33,235 bases of DNA, from assembly GCA_021740125.1 (NCBI GenBank), contig JAIPAJ010000018.1, forward strand, positions 1 to 33,235, written 5' to 3'. Within the stretch, counting starts at the first letter, position 1. Every line of letters begins with the position of its first letter. The notes under the pieces were generated by a model. The model was not told the origin of the DNA. It made no database searches and saw nothing but the letters and a program-made list of their open reading frames with translations. Both the position numbers and the translations under genes were made by a program. Positions 7,624-16,006 of this stretch are shown here, one piece after another. The DNA comes from Leadbetterella sp. GTDB lineage: Bacteria > Bacteroidota > Bacteroidia > Cytophagales > Spirosomataceae.

Positions 7624-7639
7624 ATCACCCACACCAAAC

Positions 7640-7751
7640 ATCAAGAATCCCCAAGGGGATACCAACCGAGAGCAAATCCCTCCACGGTGGTCAAACAGAT
7701 GAGGACGAAAGTCAAAATAAACCGATTCACCCCCCTCATCTGTTTCTTGAT
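7640..7751 (+). ncRNA. Structured RNA element, copy 2 (leader of the 149-aa gene)
   Basis: Same architecture as copy 1. P1: ATCAAG 7640-7645 with CTTGAT 7746-7751. P2: TCCCC-AA-GGGGA at 7648-7659. P3: ACCA(A)CCG-A-GAG with CTC-CA-CGG-TGGT (7661-7691); the inner GTG/CAC pairs of copy 1 are GAG/CTC here, a compensatory change. P4: a perfect 12-bp helix, 7693-7704 with 7734-7745, containing a small GAC-GAAA-GTC hairpin and the shared TCAAAATAAAC at 7712-7722. GATTC in the P4 loop (7724-7728) could pair with GAATC at 7645-7649. It ends 22 nt before ATG 7774. No separate promoter is clear, so it may be made by read-through. Confidence 0.75.
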
Positions 7752-7773
7752 CTTGGTTTAAAAACCCCAACAG

Positions 7774-8223
7774 ATGGAACAAGACTTAAAACCCTTTTCA
7801 TACGGTAAATTGCTGATCAAGTTCGATCAACATTGTATTAGCTGTACCGCTAAAATCACGAATTCGGCAGCAACCGTTAATTCATTAATTAAACACCGAA
7901 GCAAAGAGGAATTTATAGATCCCGTAGTCTTACTTTTTTCAGACCTTAATAAGCCACAATCACTACACTTTAATTTTCACTTTGCAGTAGAACTTATCGA
8001 AGTATCCAACTGGTGTCGCTATGGCTTTCAGCCGGCACAAAACTACCCGGGCACTTTCGTGAAAAATTATGTAGGCCTCCAAGCCCTTGTGCTGCTACCC
8101 GAAGGTTTTTTCCAAGAGCATGGCGCCGATCCTAAAACGATGCCCTTTGGTCCACCGCAGAGCACCTATCTTCGCCCGAGGGTAAAAGTTCAATTAAAAA
8201 ATCACACCAAAATTTTCTCATGA
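7774..8223 (+). CDS. Hypothetical 149-residue protein behind RNA element 2
   Basis: Soluble protein with no signal peptide. It contains CISCTAK near residue 23, a beta-rich middle (FHFAVELIEVSNWCRYGF) and a Pro/Arg-rich end. I cannot place it in a family. The start ATG 7774 lies 22 nt after the second structured RNA element. Its stop overlaps the next start as ATGA (8220-8223), so it and the 85-residue protein are translationally coupled. The pair, with the 82-residue gene upstream, forms a compact group in which each transcription segment begins with a copy of the same RNA fold. Function unknown. Confidence 0.75.
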   Translation: MEQDLKPFSYGKLLIKFDQHCISCTAKITNSAATVNSLIKHRSKEEFIDPVVLLFSDLNKPQSLHFNFHFAVELIEVSNWCRYGFQPAQNYPGTFVKNYVGLQALVLLPEGFFQEHGADPKTMPFGPPQSTYLRPRVKVQLKNHTKIFS

Positions 8224-8477
8224 GGCACAACTTTTATAACTCAATTATCAGCTTGGAAGAGGCAACAGAAAAGCTTCGTCAAGGTATCGCACAAGGTTTG
8301 TATGGCCCGCCTTACGGCCTCCGAATGCTCCAATTTAATCCAACTATCATCAGCATTGGATTAGATCATTTCCAATTCGGGATGTATAAACACCACGGCG
8401 TATTTCGTGCTACGATTAGCCCCGAAATAGCTACCCATTGGGGCATTGAGCTGGTATCGAATAAAAATTGTCTCTAG
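8220..8477 (+). CDS. Hypothetical 85-residue protein, coupled to the preceding gene
   Basis: The start ATG overlaps the previous stop by four bases (ATGA). The protein has an N-terminal helix (SLEEATEKLRQGIAQGLYG) followed by hydrophobic strands (TIISIGLDHFQFGMY). No motif or localisation signal that I recognise. It ends the small-gene group; a 61-bp AT-rich gap follows before the DUF2779 gene. Probably a partner of the 149-residue protein. Confidence 0.7.
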   Translation: MRHNFYNSIISLEEATEKLRQGIAQGLYGPPYGLRMLQFNPTIISIGLDHFQFGMYKHHGVFRATISPEIATHWGIELVSNKNCL

Positions 8478-8538
8478 TTGTCAAAAAAACAAAAAACAAG
8501 AGAACTCGCAAAAATTAAAAAACTATATTTAAGCAACC

Positions 8539-10062
8539 ATGCCCCGCTATCCTCATAAAATTTCCAAATCCCGGTTTGTTTCGGGAGCACAATGTCAAAA
8601 GAAACTCTACTTCGATTTATTTCGTAGAGACTTAAAGCCACCTGTTTCGGCTCAGCAACAAGCACTATTCGATACCGGTCACGAGATTGGCCACCTGGCG
8701 CAACAAGTCTTTCCGGGAGGCATCGATTTAAGCCCCAAAACCTATTACGATTTCTCGGATGCCATCGATCAAACCAGAGAGGTTATTCATAAGGATCAGC
8801 AGACCATTTACGAAGCCGCTTTTTACCACGAGGAGGTACTAGCCGCTTTGGATATTTTACACCATGAAAATGGAGAACGCTGGGCCATCGAAGTGAAGAG
8901 TAGCACCACGGTGAAAGACTATCACCTGCAAGATGCCGCCCTCCAATATTGGGTCATGCAGCAATCGGGCTTTAGCCCCGATAAGTTTTTCTTGATGCAT
9001 ATCAATAACGCATACGTGAAGCAAGGCCCTATCGACCCCAAGGCCTTATTCACCCTAAGCGACATTACAGCACAAGTGAAGGAGATGCAAGCTTGGGTGA
9101 CGGAGCAACTTCCCAACTTAAAGTCTTTGCAAGCAAACCAAGAACCCGATATATCCATTGGCAAACACTGTGCCGATCCTTTTGAATGCGATTACAAACA
9201 GCACTGTTGGAAACACATCCCAAGCAAAGATTCCGTTTTCGACTTAAAAAATGCTCGAGGTCGCGAATGGGATTTATATTCGAAAGGGATCCTGCATTTA
9301 TCCAACGTGCCCGATGGGTATAATTTAACGCCTAACCAACAGCTACAAATCGATGGGGTGAAATATGAGAAGTCGCATATTGATGAGAGAAATATCGCCT
9401 CTTTTGTAGAGGTCTTAACATATCCAATTTATTATTTCGATTTTGAAACCATCAATTCGGCCATCCCAATTTTGGATGGCACCAAGCCCTTTCAGCAAGT
9501 ACCCTTTCAATATTCATTGCACCGGGTAAATGCACCAGGTGAATCGGCTGAACATACAGCCTTCTTGGCCAATCCCCTCGATTTTACCGAAAAAGGAGGG
9601 GCTGATCCACTAAAATCTTTGATTAATCAGCTCAAAACTGATTTTCAACAAAAAGGAACCATTTTGGCATACAATGCTGTTTTCGAGAAAACCGTGTTGA
9701 AAGCCCTAGCCACGGCATACCCTGAGGATGCGGATTTTATTAATCAGCTTACCGAGCGTTTTATCGATTTGATGGACGTATTTAAAGAAGGCTGGTATTA
9801 TACGCCCGCCATGCAAGGCTCTTACTCTATTAAATATGTATTGCCAGCCTTGTTCCCCGAACTCAGTTACGACAATTTAGCCATTGGCAATGGCACAGAT
9901 GCCAGCAACACTTTTCTAAGCATGATTTTAGGTTCCTTTACCGGAAATGAAACGCTCACTAGAAAACAACTTCTGCAATATTGCGAACAAGATACCTACG
10001 CCATGGTGCTCCTGCATAAGGAGTTAATTAGGGTAGGGTACCAATCAGATGAAGATGAATAA
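8539..10062 (+). CDS. DUF2779 protein: Cas4-like Fe-S nuclease fused to DEDD exonuclease
   Basis: 507 residues. The N-terminal half is a PD-(D/E)xK nuclease of the Cas4/RecB type: D105 (LAALDIL) and the E118-x-K120 pair (AIEVKSS). Four cysteines are placed like the 4Fe-4S ligands of Cas4 (C19, then C211, C217 and C223). The C-terminal half is the DUF2779 region with DEDD 3'-5' exonuclease motifs: YFDFET (Exo I), LAYNAVFEK (Exo II) and YCEQDTYAM (Exo III). Such proteins are widespread and thought to process nucleic acid ends; the actual substrate is not known. No CRISPR array or cas genes are nearby. The next gene overlaps its end by 8 bp. Could act in repair or defence. Confidence 0.85.
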   Translation: MPRYPHKISKSRFVSGAQCQKKLYFDLFRRDLKPPVSAQQQALFDTGHEIGHLAQQVFPGGIDLSPKTYYDFSDAIDQTREVIHKDQQTIYEAAFYHEEVLAALDILHHENGERWAIEVKSSTTVKDYHLQDAALQYWVMQQSGFSPDKFFLMHINNAYVKQGPIDPKALFTLSDITAQVKEMQAWVTEQLPNLKSLQANQEPDISIGKHCADPFECDYKQHCWKHIPSKDSVFDLKNARGREWDLYSKGILHLSNVPDGYNLTPNQQLQIDGVKYEKSHIDERNIASFVEVLTYPIYYFDFETINSAIPILDGTKPFQQVPFQYSLHRVNAPGESAEHTAFLANPLDFTEKGGADPLKSLINQLKTDFQQKGTILAYNAVFEKTVLKALATAYPEDADFINQLTERFIDLMDVFKEGWYYTPAMQGSYSIKYVLPALFPELSYDNLAIGNGTDASNTFLSMILGSFTGNETLTRKQLLQYCEQDTYAMVLLHKELIRVGYQSDEDE

Positions 10063-10561
10063 AAAACGAATCTTTTTTGGCTTAGTGCTGCTGGGTATAA
10101 TAGGCTTGCTCATTCCGCAAAAGCTACAAATGCCCGTTATGGGTGCAGATGATGGGAGTTATAATGCCCAATCCTTTTGCGCATACCCCTGGGGCAAATC
10201 GGTAACACACAAAGGGGTAGATATTTTTGCACCCAAAGGCACCCAAGTACAGGCTGCTACATCGGGTATAGTCTTGTATGCCAGCTCCATTAAACTAGGA
10301 GGGAACGTAGTTTTTGTGTTGGGCCCCAAATGGCGCCTGCATTATTATGCGCACCTACATGCCATTCAGGCCAAATCGCTTTCTTGGGTTTCTAGAGGTG
10401 AAGGACTAGGCACCGTAGGCGACTCGGGCAACGCCGCCGGCAAACCCCCGCATTTGCATTACGCTATTCAAACTGCTATTCCCTATCCTTGGAGAATAGA
10501 TTTCGATAGACAAGGTTGGAAAAAGATGTTTTACTTGAATCCGATGGATTATTTTGAGTAA
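10055..10561 (+). CDS. M23 family (LytM-like) peptidase, membrane-anchored
   Basis: 168 residues from ATG 10055; an ATG two codons earlier (10049) is equally possible. An N-terminal hydrophobic segment (about 6-20) anchors or exports the protein. The lysostaphin/LytM zinc site is complete: HKGVD (H-x3-D), YYAHLH and HLHY. These enzymes cut peptide crosslinks in peptidoglycan. The size is that of a minimal single-domain member. It overlaps the DUF2779 gene end by 8 bp, although the two functions have no obvious link. A 147-bp AT-rich gap with nothing recognisable follows. Confidence 0.88.
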   Translation: MNKKRIFFGLVLLGIIGLLIPQKLQMPVMGADDGSYNAQSFCAYPWGKSVTHKGVDIFAPKGTQVQAATSGIVLYASSIKLGGNVVFVLGPKWRLHYYAHLHAIQAKSLSWVSRGEGLGTVGDSGNAAGKPPHLHYAIQTAIPYPWRIDFDRQGWKKMFYLNPMDYFE

Positions 10562-10708
10562 GTGAAAATTTACGACTTAGGCTGTCAAAGTAAAAATATA
10601 ACTATGGATTATTGAGGAGATGTGTTTAATTTAGGTAATTAAGTCAACTAATTGAAATAATAAATAATTCACTAATAAGGCTTAAAAAGTCCTAAATAAC
10701 GAAAAAAC

Positions 10709-12076
10709 ATGCCAAATATAATAGAATTTATAAATGCTGCCAATGCCCAAACAACTGGCTTAGGTATAAATCAAACAGCGACATCATACAGACAAAGTAA
10801 TGAACTAACTTTTGACAATCTTGATGTTGAGATTGGTTTTGGAATTGGAAGAGCAACTTCAATACCATGGATAGCATTTTTAGGTTATAACCAAAGAGTT
10901 CAAAGAGGCATTTATCCAGTTCTCCTTTATTATAAAGATGAAAATTTATTAATCCTTGCATATGGTGTGTCAGCTACTAATCAACCAATTGATATCTGGC
11001 CGAATCTAGAAGCACTTATTTCGGTTAGTGAATATTTTGAACTAAATGGACTTAAAAGACCAAGAAAGTATGGGAATTCATTTATACATACAGTTTATCC
11101 GACCGATCAGTCAATAAATGAGGCAATAATACAAGCAGACTTACTAACCTTAACAACATTTTATCATACTTGCTTCAATCCTATACCCGATGATAATGGG
11201 GACAATTTTCCTGGTTATGACTTTGATACTGACCCAGACAAACCATTCATAACACAAGACGACTTCATAAAGACAACTAACCTTTTAAAAAGAAAAAAGA
11301 ATATAATTCTTCAAGGTCCTCCGGGAGTTGGTAAAACATTTATAGCTCGTAAGATTGCTTATCAGATTATTGCGCAATCTGCTGATGCATTTATTGAAAT
11401 GATTCAATTTCATCAATCATACAGCTATGAAGATTTTATACAAGGTTTAAGACCAACTGTTGATGGCTTTAAAATAATACCTGGTGTGTTTTTTAGATTT
11501 TGTCAAAAAGCTATTGCTCATCCAGACAAAAAGTTCTTCTTTATTATAGATGAAATCAATAGAGGAAATTTGAGCAAAATTTTTGGTGAGCTCTTAATGT
11601 TGATTGAAGCTGACAAACGAGGTAAACAATACTCAATTAAACTAACCTATTCAGAAATAGAAGATGACAAATTTTTTGTTCCGGACAACCTCTATATTAT
11701 TGGAACAATGAATACTGCGGATAGATCTCTTGCAATAGTTGATTTTGCGTTAAGAAGGAGGTTTGCTTTTATCACTTTAAAGCCAGACTACGGAGCTAAT
11801 TTTAGCGATTATCTGATAGAGAATGGACTCTCAACAGGCCTTGTAAAACATATCTGTACTTCAGTTACAAGAGTTAACAATCATATTGAAGACGATATTA
11901 ACTTAGGCAATGGTTTTCAAATTGGCCATAGTTATTTTTGCAATAGACCAGATACTGTTGATGAAAATGTTTGGTGGTCAGAAATTCTACAATATGAAAT
12001 AGAACCCTTACTTGAAGAAATTTGGTTTGATGACCAGAATAAAGTATTAGAAATGATGCAAATTTTAACCAGATAA
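10709..12076 (+). CDS. mcrB: McrB-like AAA+ GTPase of a modification-dependent restriction system
   Basis: 455 residues. The N-terminal ~150 residues resemble the MrcB_N/DUF3578 modified-DNA recognition domain (GIGRATSIPWIAFLGYN). The AAA+ motor follows: Walker A GPPGVGKT at 203-210, Walker B FFFIIDEINRG, and the McrB signature MNTADRSLA with the arginine-rich FALRRRFAF. In E. coli McrB forms a GTP-driven hexamer that binds methylated cytosines and recruits the McrC nuclease. The mcrC-like gene starts 3 bp after the stop. Coexistence with a C5 cytosine methyltransferase 5 kb away means the recognised modification must differ in sequence context or chemistry from the host mark. Confidence 0.93.
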   Translation: MPNIIEFINAANAQTTGLGINQTATSYRQSNELTFDNLDVEIGFGIGRATSIPWIAFLGYNQRVQRGIYPVLLYYKDENLLILAYGVSATNQPIDIWPNLEALISVSEYFELNGLKRPRKYGNSFIHTVYPTDQSINEAIIQADLLTLTTFYHTCFNPIPDDNGDNFPGYDFDTDPDKPFITQDDFIKTTNLLKRKKNIILQGPPGVGKTFIARKIAYQIIAQSADAFIEMIQFHQSYSYEDFIQGLRPTVDGFKIIPGVFFRFCQKAIAHPDKKFFFIIDEINRGNLSKIFGELLMLIEADKRGKQYSIKLTYSEIEDDKFFVPDNLYIIGTMNTADRSLAIVDFALRRRFAFITLKPDYGANFSDYLIENGLSTGLVKHICTSVTRVNNHIEDDINLGNGFQIGHSYFCNRPDTVDENVWWSEILQYEIEPLLEEIWFDDQNKVLEMMQILTR

Positions 12077-12079
12077 AAA

Positions 12080-13111
12080 ATGCGTATACCAATTCAAAAT
12101 ATTTATTATTTATTATGCTATGCTTGGAATAAGCTTGATGAAAAGGATCGTATTAAGGTTGGAATAGAAAACATTACTGAATTGGTAGACCTCTTTGCAA
12201 AAGTTTTAATCAATGCTACAAAAGTACTTCTAAAAAGAGGTGTTGATAAGAACTATATTGAACATATTGAAGAAGTTGCAGGCGTAAAAGGAAAGCTCTT
12301 AATCAGCCAATCGATAAAGCACAATATTCTTTTTAAACAAAGAACGATATGTAATTTCGATGATTTTTCGTCGAATATTTTATCCAACCAAATATTATTA
12401 GCCACCATTAGTAGGTTGACTAGGACTAAAGGAATTGACTATCAATTAAAATACGAGCTAGTTTCTCTTCAAAAGATGTTTATCAATATCGATCATATTC
12501 AAATGTCTAATTCTTTGTTTAAACAAGTGCGACTTAATAGAAACAATAAGTTCTATGGATTTGTAATGGATGTTTGCCAAATCATCTTTGAAAGTTCTTT
12601 CCCTTCGGAAGAAAAGGGCAAATACATATTCTCAGATTTTACTAGAGACGAAAGAAAGATGCCATACCTGTTTGAGGAGTTTGTTAGGAATTTCTATAGA
12701 ATAGAACAGGAGAAATATACAACAGTAAAACGGGATAATATTGAATGGAAATTTGAAAGTTTGGACGAGCTAAGCGATCAATATCTACCTCAAATGCAGA
12801 CAGACATTACACTTGAAAATTTAACTGACAAAGTAATTATTGATGCTAAATATTCACAAGAAACAATGGTTTTAAATTACAATAAGGAAAAAATAAAATC
12901 CGGTAATTTATACCAACTTTTTAGCTACTTAATAAATCAGGAAAAGGATTCTGATAAATCTCAAAAGGCAATTGGTATTTTACTATATCCTACAATTGAC
13001 AAGGAATATGACTTGAACTTTAAGTATGATAATCATGAAATCAAAGTAAGAACACTTAATTTGAACACAGATTGGAAAAATATTCACGAAAGATTATTAG
13101 CAATAATATAA
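12080..13111 (+). CDS. mcrC: McrC-like nuclease subunit
   Basis: 343 residues. The N-terminus IPIQNIYYLLCYAWNKL is the classic McrC opening. The middle is helical. The C-terminal third carries a PD-(D/E)xK nuclease core (QTDITL, then VIIDAKYS), followed by a helix typical of the fold. It acts with the preceding McrB-like motor, which translocates DNA and stimulates cleavage at modified sites. The 3-bp intergenic gap shows co-transcription and probably coupled translation. Length is usual for the family. The McrBC pair is complete and looks functional. Confidence 0.9.
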   Translation: MRIPIQNIYYLLCYAWNKLDEKDRIKVGIENITELVDLFAKVLINATKVLLKRGVDKNYIEHIEEVAGVKGKLLISQSIKHNILFKQRTICNFDDFSSNILSNQILLATISRLTRTKGIDYQLKYELVSLQKMFINIDHIQMSNSLFKQVRLNRNNKFYGFVMDVCQIIFESSFPSEEKGKYIFSDFTRDERKMPYLFEEFVRNFYRIEQEKYTTVKRDNIEWKFESLDELSDQYLPQMQTDITLENLTDKVIIDAKYSQETMVLNYNKEKIKSGNLYQLFSYLINQEKDSDKSQKAIGILLYPTIDKEYDLNFKYDNHEIKVRTLNLNTDWKNIHERLLAII

Positions 13112-13212
13112 GCTGCTCCAATTTAAAACACTTTAGATAATAGTACTACAACAATAAAATTGTGAAAAAACAATAAGTTAATTGACGAAAACGGCTTTAT
13201 TTACAAAATAAT

Positions 13213-13242
13213 TTGATATTATTTACATATTTATTATATTTG
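13213..13242 (+). promoter_or_regulatory. Promoter of the GHKL/restriction operon
   Basis: TTG 13213-13215, 19-bp spacer, TATATTTG 13235-13242, a textbook Bacteroidota promoter. TTTACA before and between these elements and TGTAAA after them (13253-13258) form a dyad across the promoter and could be an operator. Confidence 0.75.
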
Positions 13243-13269
13243 TACTATATATTGTAAATATAGAATATA

Positions 13270-13500
13270 ATGATCGATAATAAACAAAAGAGTCAAAGAT
13301 TTAAGCGTATAGCATCAAAAAGAGTTGCTAATATCATAAAGAGCATTCGTAGTTTATCCAATTGTTCTAACCCTAATAACTACCAGTATAACGAGGAGGA
13401 TGTCGTTAAAATGACAAGGGCGATAAGAGAGGAATTAAAGGTTATGGAAACTCTTTTCAGAAAAAATTTAAGCAATAAAAAAGAAACATTTAATTTCTAA
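13270..13500 (+). CDS. Small basic helical protein heading the defence operon
   Basis: 76 residues, predicted all-helical and basic, with the stretch RFKRIASKRVANIIKSIRSL and then NCSNPNNYQYNEEDV. From memory, small proteins with this pattern (KR-x-KIAxxR... LxNCxNxxNYxYxxEDV) sit at the start of various restriction and defence operons in Bacteroidota and Firmicutes. No function is established that I know of; a regulatory or DNA-binding part is possible. The stop is 3 bp before the next start. It immediately follows the strong promoter with a TTTACA/TGTAAA dyad, consistent with autoregulation. Confidence 0.7.
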   Translation: MIDNKQKSQRFKRIASKRVANIIKSIRSLSNCSNPNNYQYNEEDVVKMTRAIREELKVMETLFRKNLSNKKETFNF

Positions 13501-13503
13501 TCT

Positions 13504-15228
13504 ATGAGATGGAATTTTAGACAAGGAGGAAAAACGGAAAATCCTAAGGATGCGGGCATTAAAGAATTTGCTAAACATATTTTTGAATCGGTAGTTAGAG
13601 AGGCGACTCAAAATGCCATTGATAAGCGGCTTGATGCAAACAAACCGGTTGTTGTAAAATTTGATTTTGGCGTTATCAAAAAAGAAAATATTCCTGGATT
13701 TGATGAGTTGGTGGAAAGATGGAAGGCTTGTTACGAAAAATGGAAGGACCAAGCTCAATACGAAATCTTTCTCAGAGATATTTTGGATAGGATTGACTCT
13801 TTTGGTGAAAATGTACCTTATTTATCTATCTCAGATTTTAATACTGAAGGAATGGATTTTACTTCTAATACTGACATAGATAAAACTGGATACGGAGCAT
13901 TTTCCAGAGGGAATCATTCATTCCATAATTCAGACAATGCGGCAGGATCTGAAGGACAAGGTAAGGCTGCACTATATGCAATTTCTGCCATGCGAACAAT
14001 GTTTGTTCATACTGTAAGCAATAGAGGTTCTATATATGAAGGCCTTACAAGATTTGCTACGCATGAGTATTCAGGTGAGAAATTTAATGCGGATGGATAC
14101 TTCCCTTTTATGCCTATAAAGCCTGAATATGAAGAGGTGCCTCAAATACATTTGCCTTTTAGGAGAAATAATGATGTATCAGGAACGACCATCTCTCTTA
14201 TAGGGTTATGGTCTTATGAAGATGCTGACCAAAAAATGATTAAGGCGGCCATTAATAACTTTTGGATGGCAATTAATGAAGGAAGCCTGATAATTAAGGT
14301 CAGTAATACAGAGCTCAACCATACTAATATTGAAAGTTTTATCGAGCAATATCTTCCCGAAAGAAATGAATCCAATCGAACTAAGAGCGATCCTACAGAA
14401 TATGGAAGAGCTAAATGTTACTATGAAACATGGACCGATAAGTTCAAAGACGTAACTGAATCTTATGAAGAAGAAATTGATGTTCTTGGAAAGTGTATGT
14501 TGAAAATTTCTCAACACATTGACTATCCTGGTAAGATTGCTTTTTTTCGCGAACAACAAATGCTGATTCTAAGAAGTAGTGCTAATTCTTTTGTCAGTAA
14601 AGGGTACTGTGGAGTTTTTATTTGTACATCCGATAATGGGAATAAAATCCTCAGAAAAATGGAAGGGAAAACGCATACGGAATGGGATCCAAGTTTTTGT
14701 ATGACGGATGATGATAGGCAAAAAGGTAAAAATGCTATTAAAGCCTTGAACAAATTTATTAATGAATCGTGGCAAAACTACCGCTCAAAACATTTCCCCG
14801 ACTCAATAGACCTAAGGGGTCTTGCTGGATTATCAATCGGGAATAAATCGACAGGAGAAAAAAAACCTACAGGCTCAAAAGAAAAAAAACCAACAATTCC
14901 TCCGCCTATTGATGTAACTCAGCCGGAATTTAAAAAGCTTGGGATTAATAAAAAATCACTCCGATCAGTAAAGGAAAACGGTATTTGGAAATATTCACTT
15001 ACTCTCCATGCGAATGAAGATAGACGATTAAATATTAGTATGGTTCCGGCTACAGATGCTACAAGAATAACCAGTGATGATTTACTTAAAGTAATTCATG
15101 TGTCTGACGGTTGGAATATCAACAATAATGCCATTGAAGGGGATTTAATAAAAGGAGATAACATCATTGAATTTTCTTTGGATGAAACTGAACGGGTTGC
15201 TTTTGATTTTAAACTAACAAGCTTATGA
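13504..15228 (+). CDS. GHKL-type ATPase of a candidate defence system
   Basis: 574 residues. The N-terminal ATP-binding fold of the Hsp90/MutL/histidine-kinase type shows an N-box (E33 and N37 in REATQNAID), a D-x-G-like box (D111 in ISDFNTEGM) and a glycine loop GSEGQG at 148-153 leading into a helix. No DNA-mismatch or kinase domain follows; the C-terminal half is long and of unknown fold, with a Lys/Pro/Ser linker near 445-475 and a final beta-rich domain. Comparable GHKL proteins occur in MZA-like and other anti-phage loci. The stop overlaps the next start (ATGA), so the partner gene is obligately coupled. No Z1 or AIPR gene is present, so it is not standard MZA. Confidence 0.8.
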   Translation: MRWNFRQGGKTENPKDAGIKEFAKHIFESVVREATQNAIDKRLDANKPVVVKFDFGVIKKENIPGFDELVERWKACYEKWKDQAQYEIFLRDILDRIDSFGENVPYLSISDFNTEGMDFTSNTDIDKTGYGAFSRGNHSFHNSDNAAGSEGQGKAALYAISAMRTMFVHTVSNRGSIYEGLTRFATHEYSGEKFNADGYFPFMPIKPEYEEVPQIHLPFRRNNDVSGTTISLIGLWSYEDADQKMIKAAINNFWMAINEGSLIIKVSNTELNHTNIESFIEQYLPERNESNRTKSDPTEYGRAKCYYETWTDKFKDVTESYEEEIDVLGKCMLKISQHIDYPGKIAFFREQQMLILRSSANSFVSKGYCGVFICTSDNGNKILRKMEGKTHTEWDPSFCMTDDDRQKGKNAIKALNKFINESWQNYRSKHFPDSIDLRGLAGLSIGNKSTGEKKPTGSKEKKPTIPPPIDVTQPEFKKLGINKKSLRSVKENGIWKYSLTLHANEDRRLNISMVPATDATRITSDDLLKVIHVSDGWNINNNAIEGDLIKGDNIIEFSLDETERVAFDFKLTSL

Positions 15229-16004
15229 AAACAAACTACGACTTTCCATATTATTTTTTAGACCTGACAAGCCCCGATATCAGCTACATTAATACTAAGT
15301 TTGAAGAAACTGAACTTGTAATTACAATTGATTTGGGCGAAAATGAATTGAATCAGGGTATAGATGTGGTGCTTGAAGTTGAAAACACGCAAACCTTTTA
15401 CCGCAGGATTTTTGTCTTATCGGAAAGCAGGTCAACAGTAAAAATAAAATATAATCAACTGGGCTCAAAAGTATATTATACCATCCTTCTTTTGTCAAAA
15501 CAAGATGGAGAAATAGAATTAAACGGTGAAACTGATTATTATGAATTCGGTGACTGTGTAGGTGTTTTAGAAAAAAATACCATACTTTTTGAAGACTCAG
15601 AAGGCTTCTCAGGATTGATAAAAATTGCACGCACTAATGAAGATGATATTACCTACGATTTAACAAGCGATTGGATAACAATTTCGCTGCCAACAGAAAC
15701 TTATGACAATTTTTTAAAGTGGCAAGGTGATGATAAAAATACACCAATTGCCTTAGCCAGTCTTGGCAACAGCTGTATTCAGTTCGCAATCATTAAAGCA
15801 TTAAAACAACCAGAGGTATTTAATGAGAAAAAGTGGTGGCAAACAATTGAATCGTTACTTACAGATAAAGGATTTTCTGTAAATCATTTGGAGGAGGATA
15901 AGGTTCCTGAAGCTACCAATAAAATTTTAGGGAACTGTATTCAAGGAATGATTAACACATTAGCGCCAGAAGTTGATAACGAGGACCCGTCAAATTTCAT
16001 TTAA
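15225..16004 (+). CDS. Hypothetical partner of the GHKL ATPase
   Basis: 259 residues. The first ~130 residues are beta-rich, alternating strands that look like a beta-sandwich; the rest is helical (IALASLGNSCIQFAIIKAL) with an acidic tail ending NEDPSNF. No signal peptide, nuclease or nucleotide-binding motif is visible. It overlaps the ATPase stop by four bases and ends 2 bp before the 471-residue gene, so the three proteins are probably made in fixed ratio as a complex. I do not recognise the family. A recognition or scaffold role for the ATPase is inference. Confidence 0.75.
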   Translation: MKTNYDFPYYFLDLTSPDISYINTKFEETELVITIDLGENELNQGIDVVLEVENTQTFYRRIFVLSESRSTVKIKYNQLGSKVYYTILLLSKQDGEIELNGETDYYEFGDCVGVLEKNTILFEDSEGFSGLIKIARTNEDDITYDLTSDWITISLPTETYDNFLKWQGDDKNTPIALASLGNSCIQFAIIKALKQPEVFNEKKWWQTIESLLTDKGFSVNHLEEDKVPEATNKILGNCIQGMINTLAPEVDNEDPSNFI

Positions 16005-16006
16005 CT

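Noticed and set aside
7693-7713. Hammerhead ribozyme core in RNA copy 2 (GATGAG...CGAAA)
   Set aside because: The required CTGATGA is CAGATGA, the stem layout is wrong, and copy 1 lacks the pattern.
7140-8540. Retron or CRISPR-like system
   Set aside because: No reverse transcriptase, cas gene or regularly spaced repeat array is present.
11198-11204. GGGGACA inside the mcrB-like gene
   Set aside because: Single unit within coding sequence, no tandem partner.
14206-14775. Minus-strand open frames opposite the GHKL ATPase
   Set aside because: Shadow frames of a clear gene, with low-complexity hydrophobic translations and no start context.
13504-15228. Standard MZA defence system
   Set aside because: The GHKL ATPase fits, but no Z1, AIPR or matching nuclease gene is in the locus.
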